Positions 39,628 through 52,424 of a DNA stretch of 64,000 nt are shown piece after piece; positions within the stretch are counted from its first letter, which is position 1; every line of letters starts with the position of its first letter. The translations under genes were made by a program, and so were the position numbers. A model generated the notes under the pieces. The model made no database searches. It saw only the letters and a program-made list of their open reading frames with translations, and was not told the origin of the DNA. Source of the DNA: Calliopsis andreniformis (taxonomy: Eukaryota > Arthropoda > Insecta > Hymenoptera > Andrenidae); assembly GCF_051401765.1 (NCBI RefSeq), contig NW_027480494.1, forward strand, positions 1,860,001-1,924,000, written 5' to 3'.

Positions 39628-40367
39628 AGCCACAGCCATAGCAGCCATAATCATAGCCATAGCCATAGCAGCCAATGCCATAGCCATAGCCATAGCCATA
39701 GCAGCCGATGCCATATCCATAGCCATAGCAGCTGTAGCTATTGCCAAAGCGGCCATAGCCATAGCCACAGCAGCCTTAGCCATAGCCATAACCATAGCAG
39801 ACATAGCCATAGCCATAGCCATAGCAGCCTTAGCCATAGCCATAGTCATAGCAGCCATAGCCATAGCCATAGCCATAGCAGCCATAGCCAAAGCCATAAC
39901 AGCCATAGCCATAGCAGCCGCAGCCATAGCCATAGCCATAGCAGCCATTGCCATAGCCATAGCAGCCATAACCACAGCCATAGCGGCCATATCCATAGCC
40001 ATAGCAGAAAGAGTCATAGCAGCCAGAGCCAGAGCCACAGCAGCCGTAGACATAGCCATAGCCTTAGCAGCCATAGACATAATCATAGCCATAGCAGCCA
40101 TAGCCACAGTCATAGCAGCCATAGCCATAGCCATAGCCATAGCAGCCATAGACATAGCCATAGCAGCCATAGCCACAGCCATACCCATAGCAGCCATAGC
40201 CATAGCCATAGCCATAGCAGCCATAGCCATATCCATAGCAGCCATAGCCATAGCCGTAGCCTTAGGAGCCATAGACATAACCATAGCCATAGCAGCCATA
40301 GAAATAGCCATAGCCGCCACAGCCATGGCCATAGTATTCAAAACCATAGCCATAGCAGCCGTAGACA
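39489..40367 (+). repeat. Spacer of the H10 tandem
   Basis: Array text with a third GACACACACAT core (39,617) and a stretch (about 39.97-40.37 kb) resembling 19.56-20.1 kb and 36.2-36.45 kb. AGCAGAAAGAGTCATAG near 40,003 parallels AGCAGAAAGAGCCATAG near 19,583. Confidence 0.72.
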
Positions 40368-40909
40368 TAGCCGTAGCAGAAATAGCCATAGCCATAGCAG
40401 CCATAGCAGCCATAGCGATAGCCATAGCAGCCATAGGCATACCCATCGCAGCCGGAGCCAGAGCCACAGCAGCCGTAGACATAGCCATAGCCTTAGCATC
40501 CATAGCCATAACCATAGCCATAGCAGCCATAGCCATAGCCATAGCAGTCATAGCCATAGCCATAGCCATAACAGCCATAGCCATAGCAGCCATAGCCATA
40601 GCCATAGCCATAGCCGTAGCAGCCATAGCCATAGCCATAGCAGCCATAGCCATAGCCATAGCAGCCATAGCCATAGCCAGAGCAGCCATAGCCAAAGCCA
40701 TAGCAGCCATAGCCATAGCCATAGCAGCCATAGGTATAGCCATACCCATAGCAGCCATAGCCATAGCCATAGCAGTCATAGCTATAGCCATAGCCATAGC
40801 AGCCATAGCCATAGCCATAGCCATAGCAGCCATAGCCATAGCCACAGCAGCCATAGCCATAGCCATTCCCATAGCAGCCATAGCCATAGCCATAGCCGTC
40901 ATAGCCATA

Positions 40910-40919
40910 GCCATTAGCC
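40910..40919 (+). other. +1 junction GCCATTAGCC, 40.9 kb
   Basis: Counterpart of 37,893 in H10 copy 2. Followed by the GCGATAG type of text. Confidence 0.92.
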
Positions 40920-41480
40920 ATAGCAGCCATAGCGATAGCCATAGCCATAGCAGCCATAGCCATAGCAATAGCAGCCATAGCAATAGCCATAGCAGCCATA
41001 ACCACAGCCATAGCAGCCATAGCCATAGCCATAGCAGCCATAGCCATAGCCATAGCAGCCAGGCCCAGAGCCACAGCAGCCGTAGACATAGCCATAGCCT
41101 TGGCAGCCATAGACATAACCATAGCCATAGCAGCCATAGCCATAGCCATAGCAGCAATAGCCATGGCCATAGTAGCCAAAGCCATAGCCATAGCAGCCAT
41201 ATCCATAGACATAGCCATAGCAGCCATAGCCATAGCCACAGCCATAGCCATTGCCATAGCAGCCATAGCCATAGTCATAGCAGCCATAGCCATAGGCATA
41301 GCAGCCATAGCCACAGCCATAGCAGCCATAGCCATAGCCATAGCAGTCATAGCTATAGCCATAGCCATAGCAGCCATAGCCATAGCCATAGCCATAGCAG
41401 CCATAGGCATAGCCATAGCAGCCATAGCCATAGCCATACCCATAGCAGCCATGGCCATAGCCATAGCCGTCATAGCCATA

Positions 41481-41490
41481 GCCATTAGCC
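41481..41490 (+). other. +1 junction GCCATTAGCC, 41.5 kb
   Basis: Counterpart of 38,512 at the H10 offset of 2969 bp. Followed by plain units, and then by 6.9 kb without another phase change. Confidence 0.92.
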
Positions 41491-42027
41491 ATAGCAGCCA
41501 TAGCCATAGCCATAGCCATAGCAGCCATAGCCATAGCCATAGCAGTTATAGCCATAGACATAGCCATAGCAGCCATAGCCATAGCCATGGCCATAGCAGA
41601 CATAGCCATAGCCATACCCATAGCAGCCATAGCCATAGCCATAGCAGTCATGGCCATAGCCATAGACAAAGCAACCATAGCCATAGCCACAGCCATAGCA
41701 GCCATAGCCATAACCATAGCAGACATAGCCATAGCCATAGCAGACATAACCACAGCCATAGCAGCCATAGCCATAGCCATAGCAGCCATAGCCATCGCCA
41801 TAGCCTTAGCAGCAATAGCCATAGCCATAGCCATAGCCATAGCAGCTATAGCCATAGCCATAGCCATAGCAGCCACAGCCGTAGCCATAGCATCCATAGC
41901 CATAGCCATAGCAGCCATAGTAAACATAGCCATAGCCATAGCAGCCATAGCCATAGCCATAGCAGCCATAGCGATAGCCGTAGCAGCCGTAGGCATAGCC
42001 ATAGCAGCCATAGCTATATCCATAGCA

Positions 42028-42239
42028 GACACACACATAGCCACAGCCATAGCAGCCATAATCATAGCCATAGCCATTGCAGCCATAGCCATAGCCATAG
42101 CAGCCATAGCCGTAGCCATAGCAGCCATAGCCATAGTCATAGCAGCCATAGCCATAGCCATAGCAGCCATAGCGATAGCCGTAGCAGCCGTAGGCATAGC
42201 CATAGCAGCCATAGCTATATCCATAGCAGACACACACAT
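42028..42239 (+). repeat. GACACACACAT module pair, 42.0-42.2 kb
   Basis: Cores at 42,028 and 42,229, again 201 bp apart, corresponding to the first two cores of the 39-kb cluster. The third has no counterpart here. Confidence 0.85.
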
Positions 42240-42457
42240 AGCCACAGCCATAGCAGCCATAATCATAGCCATAGCCATAGCAGCCAATGCCATAGCCATA
42301 GCCATAGCCATAGCAGCCGATGCCATATCCATAGCCATAGCAGCTGTAGCTATTGCCAAAGCGGCCATAGCCATAGCCACAGCAGCCTTAGCCATAGCCA
42401 TAGCCATAGCAGACATAACCATAGCCATAGCCATAGCAGCCTTAGCCATAGCCATAG

Positions 42458-45400
42458 TCATAGCAGCCATAGCCATAGCCATAGCCATAGCAGCCATAGC
42501 CAAAGCCATAGCAGCCATAGCCATAGCAGCCGCAGCCATAGCCATAGCCATAGCAGCCATTGCCATAGCCATAGCAGCCATAACCACAGCCACAGCGGCC
42601 ATAGCCATAGCCATAGCAGCCAGAGCCATAGCAGCCAGAGCCAGAGCCACAGCAGGCGTAGACATAGCCATAGCCTTAGCAGTCATAGACATAATCATAG
42701 CCATAGCAGCCATAGCCATAGCCACAGCAGCCACAGCCATGGAGATAGTAGCAAAAGCCATAGCCATGGCCATAGCAGCCGCAGCCATAGCCATAGCCAT
42801 AGCAGCCATTGCCATAGCCATAGCAGCCATAACCACAGCCATAGCGGCCATAGCCATAGCAGCCATTGCCATAGCCATAGCAGCCATAACCACAGCCATA
42901 GCGGCCATAGCCATAGCCATAGCAGCCATAGACATAGCCATAGCAGCCATAGCCATAGCCATACCCATAGCAGCCATAGCCATAGCCATAGCCATAGCAG
43001 CCATAGCCATATCCATAGCAGCCATAGCCATAGCCATAGCCTTAGGAGCCATAGACATAACCATAGCCATAGCAGACATAGAAATAGCCATAGCCGCCAC
43101 AGCCATGGCCATAGTATTCAAAACCATAGCCATAGCAGCCGTAGACATAGACATAGCCATAGCACCCATAGCCATAGCCATAGCCATAGCCATAGCAGCC
43201 ATAGCCATAGCCGTAGCAGCCATAGCCATAGCCATAGCAGCCATAGCAGCCATAGCGATAGCCATAGCAGCCAGAGGCATACCCATAGCAGCCGGAGCCA
43301 GAGCCACAGCAGCCGTAGACATAGCCACAGCCTTAGGGGCCATAGACATAACCATAGCCATAGCAGCCATAGAAATAGCCATAGCCGCCACAGCCATGGC
43401 CATAGTATCCAAAACCATAGCCATAGCAGCCATAGCCAAAGACATAGCCATAGCAGCCATAGCCATAGCCATAGCCATAGCCATAGCAGCCATAGCCATA
43501 GCCATAGCCATAGCCATAGCAGCCATAGCCATAGCCATAGAAGACATAGCCATAGCCATAGCCATAGCAGCCGTATCCATAGCCATAGTAGCCATAGCCA
43601 TAGCCATAGCAGCCATAGTCGCCATAGCCATAACCATAGCAGCCATAGCCATAGCCATAGCAGACATAGCCATAGCCATAGCCATAGCAGTCGTATCCAT
43701 AGCCATAGTAGCCATAGCCATAGCCATAGCAGCCATAGCCGCCATAGCCATAGCCATAGCAGCCATAGCCATAGCCATACCCATAGCAGCCATAGCCATA
43801 GCCATAGCAGTCATGGCCATAGCCATAGACAAAGCAACCATAGCCACAGCCACAGCCATAGCAGCCATAGCCATAACCATAGCAGCCATAGCCATAGCCA
43901 TAGCAGACATAACGACAGCCATAGCAGCCATAGCCATAGACATAGCAGCCATAGCCATCGCCATAGCCTTAGCAGCAATAGCCATAGTCATAGCCATAGC
44001 CATAGCAGCTATAGCCATAGCCATAGCCATAGCAGCCATAGCCGCCATAGCCATAGCCATAGCAGCCATAGCCATAGCCATACCCATAGCAGCCATAGCC
44101 ATAGCCATAGCCTTAGCAGCAATAGCCATAGTCATAGCCATAGCCATAGCAGCTATAGCCATAGCCATAGCCATAGCAGCCACAGCCGTAGCCATAGCAG
44201 CCATAGCCATAGCCATAGCAGCCATAGTAGACATAGCCATAGCCATAGCAGCCATAGCCATAGCCATAGCAGCCATAGCCATAGCTATAGCAGCCAGAGC
44301 CAGAGTCACAGCAGCCGTAGACATAGCCACAGCCTTAGCAGCCATAGCCATAACCATAGCTATAGCAGCCATAGCCATAGCAGCCACAGCCATATCCATA
44401 GCAGCCAGAGCCAGAGCCACAGCAGCCGTAGACATAGCCATAGCATCCATAGCCATAGCAGCCGTAGCCATAGCCATAGCTGCCATAGTCATAACCTTAG
44501 CCATTGCAGCCATAGCCATAGCCATAGCAGCCACAGCCGTAGCCATAGCAGCCATAGCCATAGCCATAGCAGCCATAGCCATAGCCATAGCAGCCATAGC
44601 GATAGCCGTAGCAGCCGTAGGCATAGCCATAGCAGCCATAGCTATATCCATAGCAGACACACACATAGACACAGCCATAGCAGCCATAATCATAGCCATA
44701 GCCATAGCAGCCAATGCCATAGCCATAGCCATAGCCATAGCAGCCGATGCCATATCCATAGCCATAACAGCTGTAGCTATTGCCGAAGCGGCCATAGCCA
44801 TAGCCACAGCAGCCTTAGCCATAGCCATAGCCATAGCAGACATAGCCATAGCCATAGCCATAGCCATAGCAGCCTTAGCCATAGCCATAGTCATAGCAGC
44901 CATAGCCATAGCCATAGCCATAGCCATAGCAGCTATAGCCATAGCCATAGCCATAGCAGCCACAGCCGTAGCCATAGCAGCCATAGCCATAGCCATAGCA
45001 GCCATAGTAAACATAGCCATAGCCATAGCAGCCATAGCCATCGCCATAGCAGTCATGGCCATAGCCATAGACAAAGCAACCATAGCCATAGCCACAGCCA
45101 TAGCAGCCATAGCCATAACCATAGCAGCCATAGCCATAGCCATAGCAGACATAACGACAGCCATAGCAGCCATAGCCATAGACATAGCAGCCATAGCCAT
45201 CGCCATAGCCTTAGCAGCAATAGCCATAGTCATAGCCATAGCCATAGCAGCTATAGCCATAGCCATAGCCATAGCAGCCACAGCCGTAGCCATAGCAGCC
45301 ATAGCCATAGCCATAGCAGCCATAGTAGACATAGCCATAGCCATAGCAGCCATAGCCATAGCCATAGCAGCCATAGCCATAGCTATAGCAGCCAGAGCCA

Positions 45401-46409
45401 GAGTCACAGCAGCCGTAGACATAGCCACAGCCTTAGCAGCCATAGCCATAACCATAGCTATAGCAGCCATAGCCATAGCAGCCATAGCCATATCCATAGC
45501 AGCCAGAGCCAGAGCCACAGCAGCCGTAGACATAGCCATAGCATCCATATCCATAGCAGCCGTAGCCATAGCCATAGCTGCCATAGTCATAACCTTAGCC
45601 ATTGCAGCCATAGCCATAGCCATAGCAGCCACAGCCGTAGCCATAGCAGCCATAGCCATAGCCATAGCAGCCATAGCCATAGCCATAGCAGCCATAGCGA
45701 TAGCCGTAGCAGCCGTAGGCATAGCCATAGCAGCCATAGCTATATCCATAGCAGACACACACATAGACACAGCCATAGCAGCCATAGGCATAGCCATAGC
45801 AGCCATAGCCATAGCCATAGCAGCCGTAGCGATAGCCATAGCACCCATAGGCATACCCATAGCAGCCGGAGCCAGAGCCACAGCAGCCGTAGACATAGCC
45901 ATAGCCTTAGCAGCCATAGCCATAGCCATAGCCATAGCAGCCATAGCCATAGCCATAGCAGCCATACCAATGGCCATAGTAGCCAAAGCCGTAGCCATAG
46001 CAGCCATAGCCATAGCCATATCCATAGCGGCCATAGCCATAGCCATAGCAGTCATAGCCATAGCCATAGCCATAGCAGCCATGGCCATAGCCATAGCCAT
46101 AGCAGCCATAGCCATAGCCATAGCAACCATAGCCATAGCCATAGCAGACATAGCCACAGCCATAGCAGCCATAGCCATAGCCATAGCTGCCATAGGCATA
46201 GCCATACCCATAGCAGCCATAGACATAGCCATAGCAGTCATAGCCATAGATATAGCCATAGCAGCCATAGCCATAGCCATAGCCATAGCAGCCATAGCCA
46301 TAGCCATAGCAGCCATAGCAATAGCCATAGCAGCCATAACCACAGCCATAGCAGCCATAGCCATAGCCACAGCAGCCATAGCCATAGCCATAGCAGTTAT
46401 AGCCATAGA
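42458..46409 (+). repeat. Array segment with multiple module types
   Basis: Holds GACACACACAT cores at 44,656 and 45,754 and repeated AGCCAGAGTCACAGCAGCC text (about 44,295 and 45,388). GCCACAGCCACAGCC near 43,845 and GCCGAAGCGGCC near 44,782 are rare variants; the latter recurs only at about 63,773. No gene is visible. Confidence 0.75.
44656..45764 (+). repeat. GACACACACAT modules, 44.7-45.8 kb
   Basis: Cores at 44,656 and 45,754, about 1.1 kb apart in two related blocks. After the second, the text leaves the module abruptly at CATAGGCATAG. Confidence 0.85.
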
Positions 46410-47208
46410 CATAGCCATAGCAGCCATAGCGATAGCCATAGCAGCCATAGCCATAGCCATAGCAGTCATAGCCATAGCCATAGAAATAACAGCCATAGCC
46501 ATAGTAGCCATAGCCATAGCCATAGCCATAGCCGTAGCAGCCATAGCCATAGCCATAGCAGCCATAGCCATAGCCATAGCAGCCATAGCCATAGCCAGAG
46601 CAGTCATAGCCACAGCCATAGCAGTCATGGCCATAGCCATAGCAGCCATAGGCATAGCCATACCCATAGCAGCCATAGCCATAGCCATAGCAGTCATAGC
46701 TATAGCCATAGCCATTGCAGCCATAGCCATAGCCATAGCCATAGCAGCCATAGAAATAGCCATAGCAGCCATAGCCATAGCCATACCCATAGCAGCCATA
46801 GCCATAGCCATAGCCGTCATAGCCATAGCCACAGCCATAGGAGCCATAGCCATAGCCATAGCCATAGCAGCCATAGCCATAGCCATAGCAGCCATAGCAA
46901 TAGCCATAGCAGCCATAACCACAGCCATAGCAGCCATAGCCATAGCCATAGCAGCCATAGCCATCGCCATAGCAGCCAGAGCCAGAGCCACAGCAGCCGT
47001 AGACATAGCCATAGCCTTGGCAGCCATAGACATAGCCATGGCCATAGCAGCCATAGCCATAGCCATAGCAGCCATAGCCATAGCCATAGCAGCCGTAGCG
47101 ATAGCCATAGCACCCATAGGCATACCCATAGCAGCCGGAGCCAGAGCCACAGCAGCCGTAGACATAGGCATAGCCTTAGCAGCCATAGCCATAGCCATAG
47201 CCATAGCA
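46410..47208 (+). repeat. Higher-order repeat H11 (0.8 kb), copy 1
   Basis: Matches 62,482-63,280 at offset 16,072 bp, sharing CATAGAAATAACAGCC and CCATAGGAGCCATAG. Differences: GACATAGCCATGG versus GACATAACCATGG, and GACATAGGCATAG versus GACATAGCCATAG. Confidence 0.85.
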
Positions 47209-48183
47209 GCCATAGCCATAGCCATAGCAGCCATACCAATGGCCATAGTAGCCAAAGCCGTAGCCATAGCAGCCATAGCCATAGCCATATCCATAGCGGC
47301 CATAGCCATAGCCATAGCAGTCATAGCCATAGCCATAGCCATAGCAGCCATGGCCATAGCCATAGCCATAGCAGCCATAGCCATAGCCATAGCAACCATA
47401 GCCATAGCCATAGCAGACATAGCCACAGCCATAGCAGCCATAGCCATAGCCATAGCTGCCATAGGCATAGCCATACCCATAGCAGCCATAGACATAGCCA
47501 TAGCAGTCATAGCCATAGATATAGCCATAGCAGCCATAGCCATAGCCATAGCCATAGCAGCCATAGCCATAGCCATAGCAGCCATAGCAATAGCCATAGC
47601 AGCCATAACCACAGCCATAGCAGCCATAGCCATAGCCATAGCAGCCATAGCCATAGCCATAGCAGTTATAGCCATAGACATAGCCATAGCAGCCATAGCC
47701 ATAGCCATAGCCATAGCAGACATAGCCATAGCCATAGCAGCCATAGCCATAGCCAAACCCATAGCAGCCATAGCAATAGCCATAGCAGTCATGGACATAG
47801 CCATAGACAAAGCAGCCATAGCCATAGCCACTGCCATAGCAGCCATAGCCATAACCATAGCAGCCATAGCCATAGCCATAGCAGACATAACCACAGCCAC
47901 AGCAGCCATAGCCATAGCCATAGCAGCCATAGCCATAGCCATAGCAGCCATAACCACAGCCACAGCAGCCATAGCCATAGCCATAGCAGCCATAGACATA
48001 GCCACAGCAGCCAGTGGCAGAGCCACAGCTGCCGTAGACATAGCCATAGCCTTAGCAGCCGTAGACATAACCATAGCCATTGCAGCCATAGCCATAGCCA
48101 TAGCAGCCATATCCATGGACATAGTAGCCAAAGCCATAGCCATAGCAGCCATAGCCATAGACATAGCCATAGCAGCCATAGCC
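47091..48183 (+). repeat. Higher-order repeat H12 (1.1 kb), copy 1
   Basis: Matches 60,376-61,468 at offset 13,285 bp. Private shared text: GTCATGGACATAG, GCCACTGCCATAG, CCAGTGGCAGAGCC, CCACAGCTGCCGTAG. About six substitutions were seen. At one of them (GCCACAGCAGCC near 60,920) copy 2 agrees with 46,368 instead, which suggests a conversion patch. Confidence 0.87.
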
Positions 48184-48372
48184 ACAGCCAGAGCAGCCAT
48201 AGCCAAAGCCATAGCAGCCATAGCCATAGCCATAGCAGCCATAGGCATAGCCATACCCATAGCAGCCATAGCCATGGCCATAGCCATAGCAGCCATAGCC
48301 ATAGCCATAGCAGCCATAGCTATAGCCATACCCATAGCAGCCATAGCCATAGCCATAGCCGTCATAGCCATA

Positions 48373-48382
48373 GCCATTAGCC
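48373..48382 (+). other. +1 junction GCCATTAGCC, 48.4 kb
   Basis: Opens super-repeat segment U copy 1. Next junction after 2052 bp. Confidence 0.92.
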
Positions 48383-50010
48383 ATAGCAGCCATAGCGATA
48401 GCCATAGCCATAGCAGCCATAGACATAGCAATAGCAGCCATAGCAATAGCCATAGCAGCCATAACCACAGCCATAGCAGCCATAGCCATAGCCATAGCAG
48501 CCAGAGCCAGAGCCACAGCAGCCGTAGACATAGCCATAGCCTTGGCAGCCATAGACATAACCATAGCCATAGCAGCCATAGCCATAGCCATAGCAGTTAT
48601 AGCCATAGACATAGCCATAGCAGCCATAGCCATAGCCATAGCCATAGCAGACATAGCCATAGCCATAGCAGCCATAGCCATAGCCAAACCCATAGCAGCC
48701 ATAGCCATATCCATAGCAGTCATGGCCATAGCCATAGACAAAGCAGCCATAGCCATAGCCACAGCCATAGCAGCCATAGCCATAACCATAGCAGCCATAG
48801 CAATAGCCATAGCAGCCATAACCACAGCCATAGCAGCCATAGCCATAGCCATAGCAGCCATAGCCATAGCCATAGCAGCCAGACCCAGAGCCACAGCAGC
48901 CGTAGACATAGCCATAGCCTTGGCAGCCATAGACATAACCATAGCCATAGCAGCCATAGCCATAGCCATAGCAGCAATAGCCATGGCCATAGTAGCCAAA
49001 GCCATAGCCATAGCAGCCATATCCATAGACATAGCCATAGCAGCCATAGCCATAGCCACAGCCATAGCCATTGCCATAGCAGCCATAGCCATAGCCATAG
49101 CAGCCATAGCCATAGGCATAGCAGCCATAGCCATAGCCATAGCAGCCATAGCCATAGCCATAGCAGTCATAGCTATAGCCATAGCCATAGCAGCCATAGC
49201 CATAGCCATAGCCATAGCAGCCATAGCCATAGCCATAGCAGCCATAGCCATAGCCATACCCATAGCAGCCATAGCAGCCATAGCCATAGCCATAGCCATA
49301 GCAGCCATAGCCATAGCCATAGCAGCCATAGCCATAGCCATAGCAGTCATAGCTATAGCCATAGCCATAGCAGCCATAGCCATAGCCATAGCAGTCATAG
49401 CCATAGCCATAGCCATAACAGCCATAGCCATGGCAGCCATAGTCATAGCCACAGCCATAGCCATAGCAGCCATAGCCATAGCCATAGCAGCCATAGCCAT
49501 AGCCATAGCAGCCATAGCGATAGCCATAGCAGCCATAGGCATACCCATAGCTGCCGGAGCCAGAGCCACAGCAGCCGTAGACATAGCCACAACCTTAGCT
49601 GCCATAGCCATAACCATAGCCATAGCAGCCATATCCATAGCCATAGCAGCCATACCAATGGCCATAGTAGCCAAAGCCGTAGCCATAGCAGCCATAGCCA
49701 TAGCCATAGCCATAGCAGCCATAGCCATAGCCATAGCCATAGCAGCCATAGCCATAGCCATAGCAGCCATAGCCATAGCCATAGCAGACATAGCCACAGC
49801 CATAGCAGCCATAGCCATAGCCATTGCTGCCATAGGCATAGCCATACCCATAGCAGCCATAGACATAGCCATAGCAGCCATAGCCACAGGCATATCCATA
49901 GCAGCCGTATCCATAGCCATAGCCATAGCAGCCGTATCCACAGCCATAGTAGCCATAGCCATAGCAGTCATAGCTATAACCATAGCCATAGCAGCCATAG
50001 CCATAGCCAT

Positions 50011-50020
50011 AGCCAAGCCA
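50011..50020 (+). other. -1 deletion AGCCAAGCCA, copy 1
   Basis: Text ATAGCCAAGCCATAACAG is one base shorter than regular units. Situated in super-repeat segment U copy 1. Confidence 0.9.
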
Positions 50021-50424
50021 TAACAGCCATAGCCATGGCAGCCATAGTCATAGCCACAGCCATAGCCATAGCAGCCATAGCCATAGCCATAGCAGCCATA
50101 GCCATAGCCATAGCAGCCATAGCGATAGCCATAGCAGCCATAGGCATACCCATAGCTGCCGGAGCCAGAGCCACAGCAGAAGTAGACATAGCCATAACCT
50201 TAGCAGCCATAGCCATAACCATAGCCATAGCAGCCATATCCATAGCCATAGCAGCCATACCAATGGCCATAGTAGCCAAAGCCGTAGCCATAGCAGCCAT
50301 AGACATAGCCATAGCAGCCATAGCCATAGCCATAGCAGCCATAGGCATAGCCATACCCATAGCAGCCATAGCTATAGCCATACCCATAGCAGCCATAGCC
50401 ATAGCCATAGCCGTCATAGCCATA

Positions 50425-50434
50425 GCCATTAGCC
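50425..50434 (+). other. +1 junction GCCATTAGCC, 50.4 kb
   Basis: Opens W copy 1. Lies about 410 bp after the -1 deletion at 50,012, so the two events cancel in phase. Confidence 0.92.
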
Positions 50435-51232
50435 ATAGCAGCCATAGCGATAGCCATAGCCATAGCAGCCATAGACATAGCAATAGCAGCCATAGCAATA
50501 GCCATAGCAGCCATAACCACAGCCATAGCAGCCATAGCCATAGCCATAGCAGCCAGAGCCAGAGCCACAGCAGCCGTAGACATAGCCATAGCCTTGGCAG
50601 CCATAGACATAACCATAGCCATAGCAGCCATAGCCATAGCCATAGCAGTTATAGCCATAGACATAGCCATAGCAGCCATAGCCATAGCCATAGCCATAGC
50701 AGACATAGCCATAGCCATAGCAGCCATAGCCATAGCCAAACCCATAGCAGCCATAGCCATATCCATAGCAGTCATGGCCATAGCCATAGACAAAGCAGCC
50801 ATAGCCATAGCCACAGCCATAGCAGCCATAGCCATAACCATAGCAGCCATAGCCATAGCCATAGCAGACGTAACCACAGCCACAGCAGTCATAGCCATAG
50901 CCATAGCAGCCATAGCCATAGCCATAGCAGCCAGAGCCAGAGCCACAGCAGCCGTAGACATAGCCATAGCCTTAGGGGCCATAGACATAACCATAGCCAT
51001 AGCAGCCATAGAAATAGCCATAGCCGCCACAGCCGTGGCCATAGTATCCAAAACCATAGCCATAGCAGCCATAGCCATAGCCATAGCAGCAATAGCCATG
51101 GCCATAGTAGCCAAAGCCATAGCCATAGCAGCCATAGCCATAGCCACAGCCATAACCGTAGCCATAGCAGCCATAGCGATAGCCATAGCAGCCGTAGGCA
51201 GAGCCATAGCAGTCATAGCTATATCCATAGCA

Positions 51233-51243
51233 GGCACACACAT
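51233..51243 (+). repeat. Degenerate module core GGCACACACAT
   Basis: Same flanks (GCTATATCCATAGCA on the left, AGCCACAGCC on the right), with G for A at the second core base and CATTATC for CATAATC. The only module in the 48-60 kb super-repeat. Confidence 0.85.
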
Positions 51244-52414
51244 AGCCACAGCCATAGCAGCCATTATCATAGCCATAGCCATAGCAGCCAATGACATAGC
51301 CATAGCCATAGCAGCTGCAGCCATTGCCAAAGCGGCCATAGCCATAGCCACAGCAGCCTTAGCCATAGCCATAGCCATAGCAGACATAGCCATAGCCATA
51401 GCCATAGCAGCCTTGGCCGTAGCCATAGTCATAGCAGACCTAGCCATAGCCATAGAAATAGCTGCCATAGCCATAGCCATAGCAGCCGTAGGCATAGCAG
51501 CCGCAGCCACAGCCATAGCCATAGCAGCCGTAGGCATAGCAGCCGCAGCCACAGCCATAGCCATAGCAGCCATTGCCATAGCCATTGCAGCCATAACCAC
51601 AGCCATAGCAGCCATAGCCATAGCCATAGCAGCCATAGGCATAACCATAGCAGCCAGAGCCAGAGCCGCAGCAGCCGTAGACATAGCCATAGCCTCAGCA
51701 GCCATAGACATAACCATAGCCATAGCAGCAATAGCCATTGCCATAGCTGCCATAGCCATGGCCATAGTAGCCAAAGCCATAGCCATAGCAGCCATAGCCA
51801 TAGACATAGACATAGGCATAGCAGCCATAGCCATAGCCATAGCCATAGCCATAGCCATAGCAGCCATAGCCATAGCCGTAGCAGAAATAGCCATAGCCAT
51901 AGCAGCCATAGCAGCCATAGCGATAGCCATAGCAGCCATAGGCATACCCATAGCAGCCGGAGCCAGAGCCACAGCAGCCGTAGACATAGCCATAGCCTTA
52001 GCATCCATAGCCATAACCTTAGCCATAGCAGCCATAGCCATAGCCATAGCAGTCATAGCCATAGCCATAGCCATAACAGCCATAGCCATAGCAGCCAGAG
52101 CCATGGCCATAGCCATAGCCGTAGCAGCCATAACCATAGCCATAGCAGCCATAGCCATAGCCATAGCAGCCATAGCCATAGCCAGAGCAGCCATAGCCAA
52201 AGCCATAGCAGCCATAGCCATAGCCATAGCAGCCATAGGCATAGCCATACCCATAGCAGCCATAGCCATAGCCATAGCAGTCATAGCTATAGCCATAGCC
52301 ATAGCAGCCATAGCCATAGCCATAGCCATAGCAGCCATAGCCATAGCCACAGCAGCCATAGCCATAGCCATACCCATAGCAGCCATAGCCATAGCCATAG
52401 CCGTCATAGCCATA

Positions 52415-52424
52415 GCCATTAGCC
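52415..52424 (+). other. +1 junction GCCATTAGCC, 52.4 kb
   Basis: Followed by CTAGCAGCC instead of ATAGCAGCC, a private substitution of this copy. Confidence 0.92.

Larger units (their letters stand above)
40368..42457 (+). repeat. Higher-order repeat H10 (about 2.1 kb), copy 2
   Basis: Second copy of 37,351-39,488, in direct tandem with about 0.9 kb between. Junctions at 40,910 and 41,481 and cores at 42,028 and 42,229 correspond one to one. Differences seen: GCCATTAGCC versus GCCATTGGCC at the first junction, CATAGCATCC versus CATAGCAGCC near 41,890, GACATAACC versus GACATAGCC near 42,414. Confidence 0.9.
48373..50434 (+). repeat. Super-repeat segment U, copy 1 (2.05 kb)
   Basis: Runs from one GCCATTAGCC junction to the next. 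It aligns with 52.56-54.18 kb at offset 3685-3700 bp, and end to end with 56,646-58,542 (offset 8273 bp at the left end, 8108 bp at the right). Contains GCCAGACCCAGAGCC (48,878), GCCACAACCTTAGCTGCC (49,588), GCCGTATCCACAGCC and the one-base deletion GCCAAGCC (50,012). Confidence 0.88.
50425..52424 (+). repeat. Super-repeat segment W, copy 1 (2.0 kb)
   Basis: Left part (to about 51.05 kb) matches 54,173 and 58,533 onward. The rest diverges into text with a degenerate core GGCACACACAT (51,233), CATTATCATAG and a doubled GCCGTAGGCATAGCAGCC (about 51,485 and 51,527). CAATGACATAG at 51,290 makes a TGA in the His-Ser frame. Confidence 0.82.

Noticed and set aside
41100..48380. A 2426-residue fusion of Ala-Ile and His-Ser text, possibly metal-binding
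   Set aside because: The switch from Ala-Ile to His-Ser is simply the +1 junction at 41,481. His-Ser is another stop-poor reading of the same hexamer (CAT AGC).
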